Origin: JAICJC01 sp963709425 | Lineage (GTDB): Bacteria > Actinomycetota > Thermoleophilia > Gaiellales > JAICJC01 | Reading direction: 5' to 3' | Assembly (NCBI GenBank): GCA_963709425.1 | Contig: CAVPWG010000002.1 | Span: 1 to 64,000, forward strand | DNA length: 64,000 nucleotides | Shown here: positions 59,612 to 64,000 of the stretch, one piece after another | Layout of the letters: each line of letters begins with the position of its first letter | How positions within the stretch are numbered: the stretch's first letter is position 1 | Program-made: the position numbers and the translations under genes | The notes under the pieces: model-generated | Databases searched by the model: none | Told to the model about the DNA's origin: nothing | What the model saw: only the letters and a program-made list of their open reading frames with translations

Positions 59612-60630
59612 CCGACGACTCGCTGACGTACGCGGGCACGGGAGTGAGCCTCGATGCCGCCGATGCCGTCGTCGACCGGATCCGGGCGGCCGTGATCTCG
59701 ACGCACGGCCGGGAGGTGCTCGGCGGCCACGGCGGCTTTGCCGGGTTGTTCGCGCCGTCGGTCGGCGATCCGCTGCTCTCGGCGGCCTGCGACGGGGCCG
59801 GCACGAAGGTGCTGCTCGGCCACGCGGCCAAGCGCTACCGCGGCCTCGGGATCGACACCGTCGCCATGAGCGTGAACGACGTCATCACGAGCGGCGGCCG
59901 ACCGGCGTTCTTCCTCGACCACATCACGTGCGGCCGGATCGATCCGGGGCTCGTCGGCGAGCTCGTCGAGGGCGTCGCCGATGGTTGCCGGCTCGCCGGC
60001 TGCGTCCTCCTGGGCGGCGAGACCGCCGAGCACCCCGGCATGATGGAGCCCGACGAGTTCGACATCGCAGGGTTCTGCGTCGGCATCTGCGAGCGGCGCG
60101 AGCTGGTGTCGGGCGCGCGGATCGAGGCCGGCGACGCGATCCTTGGGCTGCCGTCGAGCGGCCCGCACTCCAACGGCTTCTCGCTCGTCCGCAGTCTGCT
60201 CGAGCGGGCCGGCGCCGGGCTCGGCGACACGCCGCACGAGCTCGGTGGCTCCACCGTCGCCGACGCGCTGCTCGAGCCAACCGCGATCTACGCCCGCGCG
60301 ATCGCCGAGCTGACGCGGACCGTCGACGTCCGCGGCATGGCGCACATCACCGGCGGCGGCATTCCGGGCAACCTCGCCCGCCAGTTCCCGGACGGACTCG
60401 GCGCGGAGATCGACACAGGCGCGTGGGAGCGCCAGCAGGTGTTCGGCTGGCTGGCATCGCTCGGCGTCGAGGACGACGAGATGTGGCGGGTCTTCAACAT
60501 GGGCCTCGGCTTCAGCTGCGTGGTCGAGTCCGAGTCGACCACAGTGGCGCTCGCTGCGCTCGAGCGCGGCGGCACGCCGGGGTTCGTGGCCGGCAGGGTT
60601 GTCGAGGGCGATGGAGTGACCCTGCGCTGA
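59608..60630 (+). CDS. purM: Phosphoribosylformylglycinamidine cyclo-ligase (AIR synthetase)
   Basis: It closes the imidazole ring of AIR with ATP. The 340-aa protein has GVSLDAADAVVDRI, SACDGAGTKVLLG, DTVAMSVNDVITSG, LLGGETAEHPGM and the late HITGGGIPGNL. It overlaps purF by 4 bases, and purN begins inside its last codons. Confidence 0.96.
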   Translation: MTDDSLTYAGTGVSLDAADAVVDRIRAAVISTHGREVLGGHGGFAGLFAPSVGDPLLSAACDGAGTKVLLGHAAKRYRGLGIDTVAMSVNDVITSGGRPAFFLDHITCGRIDPGLVGELVEGVADGCRLAGCVLLGGETAEHPGMMEPDEFDIAGFCVGICERRELVSGARIEAGDAILGLPSSGPHSNGFSLVRSLLERAGAGLGDTPHELGGSTVADALLEPTAIYARAIAELTRTVDVRGMAHITGGGIPGNLARQFPDGLGAEIDTGAWERQQVFGWLASLGVEDDEMWRVFNMGLGFSCVVESESTTVALAALERGGTPGFVAGRVVEGDGVTLR

Positions 60631-61145
60631 GGGTCGGCGTCCTCATCTCGGGCGAGGGCACGAACCTCCAGGCGCTGATCGACGCCCCCGACATCGACGT
60701 GGCCTGCGTCGTCTCGAGCCGGCCCGACGCCCCCGGCGTCGGCCGGGCCGAGCGAGCCGGCATCCCGGTGATCGCCACGGCCGACGAGGACGGGACGGCC
60801 GCGTTTCTCGACAGCCACGGCGTCCAGCTCGTCGTGCTCGCCGGCTACATGCGCATCCTGCCGGCCGCCTTCCTGGACCGGTTTCCGGGGCGGGTCGTGA
60901 ACGTGCACCCCTCGCTGCTCCCCGCCTTCCCCGGCCGGAGCGCGATCGCCGATGCGCTCGCCCACGGCGTGCGGGTGACCGGCGTCACGGTGCACGTCGT
61001 CGAGGAGCAGGTGGACAGCGGGCCGATTCTCAAGCAGGAGGCCGTCGAGGTTCCGTATGATGGCGACGCCGTGGAGCTCGAACGCCGCATCCACGAGGTC
61101 GAGCACCGGCTTCTGCCGCAGGCCGTGCGCGAGTTCGGATCATGA
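60627..61145 (+). CDS. purN: Phosphoribosylglycinamide formyltransferase, apparent CTG start
   Basis: It formylates GAR with 10-formyl-tetrahydrofolate. The 172-aa protein has VGVLISGEGTNLQAL, NVHPSLLPAFPG (catalytic Asn-His) and TVHVVEEQVDSGPIL with the catalytic Asp. No ATG, GTG or TTG lies upstream in frame near the conserved start. The codon that aligns with the family's first Met is CTG at 60627, in a 4-base overlap (CTGA) with the purM stop, exactly like the ATGA overlaps elsewhere in this operon. A GGAG lies 10 bases before. Either CTG is used or the first base is a miscall for ATG. Confidence 0.93.
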   Translation: MRVGVLISGEGTNLQALIDAPDIDVACVVSSRPDAPGVGRAERAGIPVIATADEDGTAAFLDSHGVQLVVLAGYMRILPAAFLDRFPGRVVNVHPSLLPAFPGRSAIADALAHGVRVTGVTVHVVEEQVDSGPILKQEAVEVPYDGDAVELERRIHEVEHRLLPQAVREFGS

Positions 61146-62680
61146 GCATCAAGCGCGCCCTCATCTCTGTCAGCGACAAGAACGGCCTGACGACGCTGGC
61201 CTCGGGCCTCGCCGAGCTCGGCGTCGAGATCATCTCGACCTCCGGCACGGCGGCGTTTCTCGGCGACGCCGGGGTGAAGGTGACGACCGTCGAGGAGCTG
61301 ACCGGCGCGCCGGAGCTCCTGGGCGGGCGCGTGAAGACGCTCCACTCGACGCTGCATGCGGCCATCCTGGCGCGCCGCGACCACGACGACGACCTGCGCT
61401 CGCTGGCCGCCGCCGGGATCGAGCCGATCGACCTGGTGGTGTGCAACCTCTATCCCTTCCGGTCGGTCGCGATGCGGCGCGGCGTCCCCGAGCCCGAGGT
61501 GATCGCGAACATCGACATCGGCGGGCCGGCGATGGTGCGCGCCGCGGCGAAGAACTTCCACTCGGTCGCGGTCGTGACCGAGCCCGACCGGTACGGCTTC
61601 CTCCTCGACGAGATCCGCAACTCGAACGGCGACCTGTCGCTCGACACGCGCCGCGACCTCGCCGCCGAGGCGTTCGCGCACGTCGCCTCCTACGACGCGG
61701 CGATCGCGGCGTGGTTCTCGGACACCGAGCCGTTCCCCGAGCGGGTCACGCTCGACCTCCTCAAGGTCTCAGACCTCACCTACGGCGAGAACCCGCACCA
61801 GCGCGCGGCGTTCTACCGCGAGGCCGGGGCCCGCCGGCATCTGCTCTCGCGGATCGACCAACACGGCGGAAAGCCACTCTCGTTCAACAACCTGACCGAC
61901 CTCCAGGCGGCGCGCACCATCGCATCCGCGTTCCAGGTGCCCTGCTGCGCGGTCGTCAAGCATGCAAACCCGGCCGGGGCCGCTGTCGGCGCCACCATCG
62001 AGGAGGCCTACGAGAAGGCGCTCGCGACCGACCCGCAGGCCGCGTTCGGAGCGGTGATCGCCGTCAACCGGCCCGTCGCCGAGGGGTTGGCGCGGCGGAT
62101 GCTCGAGACCAAGGTCGACCTGCTCTTCGCGCCGGGCTACGACGACGGCGCGCGCGAGGCGCTGGCCGCCAAGACCTCGACGCGCGTGCTCGAGGACCGG
62201 GAGCGGCGCAAGGTGTCGCCCGGCGAGCGCGACATGCGCCGCGTCCTCGGCGGCATCCTGATCCAGGACCGCGACCTCGAGGTGGAGGACCGGTCCGACA
62301 TGCAGGTCGTGACCGAGGCGCAGCCCGGAAAGCGCGAGTGGGACGACCTCCTCTTCGCCTGGCGGATCGCGCACTTCGTGCACTCGAACGCCATCGTGCT
62401 CGTGAAGGACCTCGCAACGGTCGGGATCGGCGCCGGGCAGATGAGCCGGGTGGACGCCGTCAGGATCGCCGTCCAGAAGGCCGGCGAGCGAGCGGACGGC
62501 GCCGCCCTCGCGTCGGACGCGTTCTTCCCCTTCGACGATGGCCCGAGGTTCGCCTTCGCCGCCGGCGTCAAGGCGGCCATCCAGCCGGGCGGCTCGGTCC
62601 GTGACGATGAGGTCATCTCCGCGGCGAACGACGCGGGAGCCGCGATGGTCTTCACCGCTCGGCGCCACTTCCTGCACTGA
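61142..62680 (+). CDS. purH: Bifunctional AICAR formyltransferase/IMP cyclohydrolase
   Basis: The last two steps to IMP, using 10-formyl-tetrahydrofolate. The 512-aa protein has the N-terminal cyclohydrolase domain (ALISVSDKNGL, GGRVKTLHSTLHAAIL, NIDIGGPAMVRAAAKN). The C-terminal transformylase domain has YGENPHQRAAFY, CAVVKHANPAGAAVG with the catalytic Lys-His, and the end DDGPRFAFAAGVKAAIQPGGSVRD. It overlaps purN by 4 bases and converges on the glycosyltransferase gene. Confidence 0.97.
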   Translation: MSIKRALISVSDKNGLTTLASGLAELGVEIISTSGTAAFLGDAGVKVTTVEELTGAPELLGGRVKTLHSTLHAAILARRDHDDDLRSLAAAGIEPIDLVVCNLYPFRSVAMRRGVPEPEVIANIDIGGPAMVRAAAKNFHSVAVVTEPDRYGFLLDEIRNSNGDLSLDTRRDLAAEAFAHVASYDAAIAAWFSDTEPFPERVTLDLLKVSDLTYGENPHQRAAFYREAGARRHLLSRIDQHGGKPLSFNNLTDLQAARTIASAFQVPCCAVVKHANPAGAAVGATIEEAYEKALATDPQAAFGAVIAVNRPVAEGLARRMLETKVDLLFAPGYDDGAREALAAKTSTRVLEDRERRKVSPGERDMRRVLGGILIQDRDLEVEDRSDMQVVTEAQPGKREWDDLLFAWRIAHFVHSNAIVLVKDLATVGIGAGQMSRVDAVRIAVQKAGERADGAALASDAFFPFDDGPRFAFAAGVKAAIQPGGSVRDDEVISAANDAGAAMVFTARRHFLH

Positions 62681-62689
62681 GCACGCGGC

Positions 62690-63720
62690 TCAGGCGCCGG
62701 CGACCAGGCGGCCGTAGGCCTCCTCGTACTCGGTGACCATCCGCTCGGCCGAGAACTTCTCCTCGACGACGGCGCGCACCTCGACGGCGGTCGAGCGCGG
62801 CCGCCTCGTCGACGTGGCCGACGAGGTCGTCGACCGTCTCCGAGACGATGCCGCCGCGCCGCTGCTCGACGACCTCGGGGACGGCCCCGAGCGCGGTCGC
62901 CAGCACAGGCGTGCCGCAGGCCATCGACTCGACCATGACGAGGCCGAACGGCTCGGGCCACTGGATCGGGAAGACGGTGAGGAGCGCCCGCTGGAGCAGG
63001 TGCACCTTCTCCTCGTGCGACACCTCTCCGACGTACTCGATGTCGTCGCCGAGGTACGGCCGCACCGTGGCGTCGAAGTGCTCCACCTCGAGCTTGTCGT
63101 GCATCTTCCCGGCGAGCTTCAGGGGCAGGCCGGCCTCGCGCGCGATCCGCACCGCGTTGTGCGCGCCCTTGTCTGGTGACATCCGGCCGAGGAAGAGCAG
63201 GTAGCCGTCGTTTCCCGGGATCGAACGGGTAGTCGTCGAGGTCGATGGCGTTGTGGCAGGTGGCGAGCCATGGCAGCTCGGGAAGCGGCGAGCGCTGGTC
63301 GTACGAGAGCGAGATCAGCCGCACGCGCGGGCACACCTTCGCGATCTGCGTGTAGACGAGCCCCGGCTCCCCGCGGAGCGGGCCGTGGACGGTGTGGCAG
63401 AACGGTGTCTCGACCACCTGGCCCAGTGCGCACGCCAGCGGCCCCGAGTGGTCGTTCACGACGTCGAACTCCCCGGCCCGCTCGAGACAGGTCAGGGCGT
63501 GGTGCAGGTCCGGGAGCGAGAGGCCGATGCGGTAGCTGGGCGGCTCGTCGTAGCTCGTGGCGAGCTTGGCCCTGGTCTGCGAGTCGCCGGCTGCGAAGAG
63601 CGTGACGTCGTGGCCGCGATCGACGAGCCCGTCGGCGAGGTGCGACACGACCCACTCGATGCCGCCGTAGCGCACGGGCGGCACGGCGAACCATGCAGGT
63701 GCGAGGAGCGCGATCCTCAT
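62690..63720 (-). CDS. GT4-family glycosyltransferase, two apparent frameshifts
   Basis: The start (RIALLAPAWFAVPPVRYGGIEWVVSHLADGLV) is typical of GT4 retaining glycosyltransferases. The acceptor-side half ends near DDYPFDPG. After a one-base shift around 63214-63219 the donor half continues (YLLFLGRMSPDKGAHNAVRI ... EPFGLVMVESMACGTPVLATALGAVPEVV). A second shift near 62795 leads to the C terminus (VVEEKFSAERMVTEYEEAYGRLVAGA). The whole would be about 343 aa, a usual length. Both shifts are in GC-rich sequence and may be errors. Sugar donor and acceptor are unknown. Its ATG overlaps the upstream gene by 4 bases. Confidence 0.8.
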
Positions 63721-64000
63721 CGATCGGCGACCGGGATGACGAACTTCTCGGCGGTGTGCGTCTCGGAGAACCGCACGACCTTGACGTCGACCAGGCCGGC
63801 AGCCTTGCCCGCGGCCATCACGTCGGCCTCGGTGAGATCCTTGCGGCCCTTGCGCCTGACGGTCCAGACCGCGCCGTTGCGCGCGATCAGCGGGACGAGA
63901 TCCCCGAGCGCGGCCAGGTCCTCCTGGGTCTCGACCGCGACGAACAGGTGGTCGGCATCGCCCTCGACGAGCTCGGCCCCGCGGGCGGCGAGATCGGCGG
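63717..64000 (-). CDS. DUF3052-like protein, C-terminal part
   Basis: The gene enters from the right edge, so only the last 94 residues are seen. AALGDLVPLIARNGAVWTVR, GRKDLTEADVMAAGKAAGLVDVKVVRFSETHTAEKFVIPVA is characteristic of the DUF3052 family found mainly in actinobacteria. The function is unknown. Its stop overlaps the glycosyltransferase start by 4 bases (ATGA), so the two are translated together. Confidence 0.75.
   Translation of the reverse strand, partial: ADLAARGAELVEGDADHLFVAVETQEDLAALGDLVPLIARNGAVWTVRRKGRKDLTEADVMAAGKAAGLVDVKVVRFSETHTAEKFVIPVADR

Noticed and set aside
1..64000. CRISPR arrays, insertion sequences, prophage or rRNA genes
   Set aside because: No regularly spaced repeats, transposase motifs, phage genes or rRNA sequence were recognised in the window.

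Overview
The window is about 70% GC and reads as one chromosome segment of a high-GC Gram-positive bacterium. I infer the Actinomycetota, possibly Thermoleophilia/Gaiellales. The reasons are the small-PurL/PurS/PurQ form of FGAM synthase, a Gram-positive LexA box before ssb, pervasive GTG/TTG starts and many leaderless promoters. A tRNA-Sec gene (selC) shows that the organism can decode UGA as selenocysteine. Genes are tightly packed, often with 1-13 bp overlaps. Several genes are broken by one-base changes, mostly in short G/C runs, which look more like sequencing error than decay.

Layout. 1-1.7 kb: end of a short-chain dehydrogenase and a metal-sensing ArsR/CadC repressor with a divergent CDF-like transporter. 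1.8-7 kb: tRNA-Sec, then rpsF-ssb-rpsR-rplI-dnaB-purA. 7-14 kb: a dimethylglycine/sarcosine dehydrogenase-like flavoprotein with a HAD hydrolase, pabB, an APH-type kinase, a rhodanese and an AEC transporter. 14-19 kb: cassette 1, made of a glutamine-synthetase-like ligase, three split glutamate-synthase subunits (GlxB/C/D type) and an unknown 141-aa protein. 19-32 kb: M14 peptidase, DMT transporter, PlsY-like protein, SoxB-like oxidoreductase with an IclR regulator, flavin reductase, GGDEF-EAL protein, UspA, membrane proteins, acyl-CoA dehydrogenase, APC permease and a GAF/PucR-type regulator with many frameshifts.

32.8-44.5 kb: cassette 2, which looks like a complete N-methylglutamate pathway for methylamine: gmaS, mgsABC-type, then soxD/A/G/B-type N-methylglutamate dehydrogenase genes. 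It is followed by formate-tetrahydrofolate ligase and an FchA-like cyclohydrolase. 44.5-49 kb: a cNMP/CBS/DUF294 protein, a second APC permease and UspA. 49-62.7 kb: most of de novo purine synthesis (purD, E, B, C, S, Q, L, F, M, N, H), interrupted by an antisense MFS exporter and a small secreted protein. The end holds a frameshifted GT4 glycosyltransferase and a DUF3052-like fragment.

Working together: methylated amines would enter through the permeases, be loaded onto glutamate, and be oxidised to methylene-tetrahydrofolate. FchA and Fhs then connect this to 10-formyl-THF and formate. 10-formyl-THF is the substrate of PurN and PurH, encoded nearby, and PabB supplies the folate precursor. 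The most novel item is cassette 1: a full parallel ligase plus N-alkylglutamate-synthase-like set without its own dehydrogenase and with an unrecognised partner protein. A second is a 33-bp palindromic repeat that lies in frame inside pabB and purL, with a compensatory base change in its stem.
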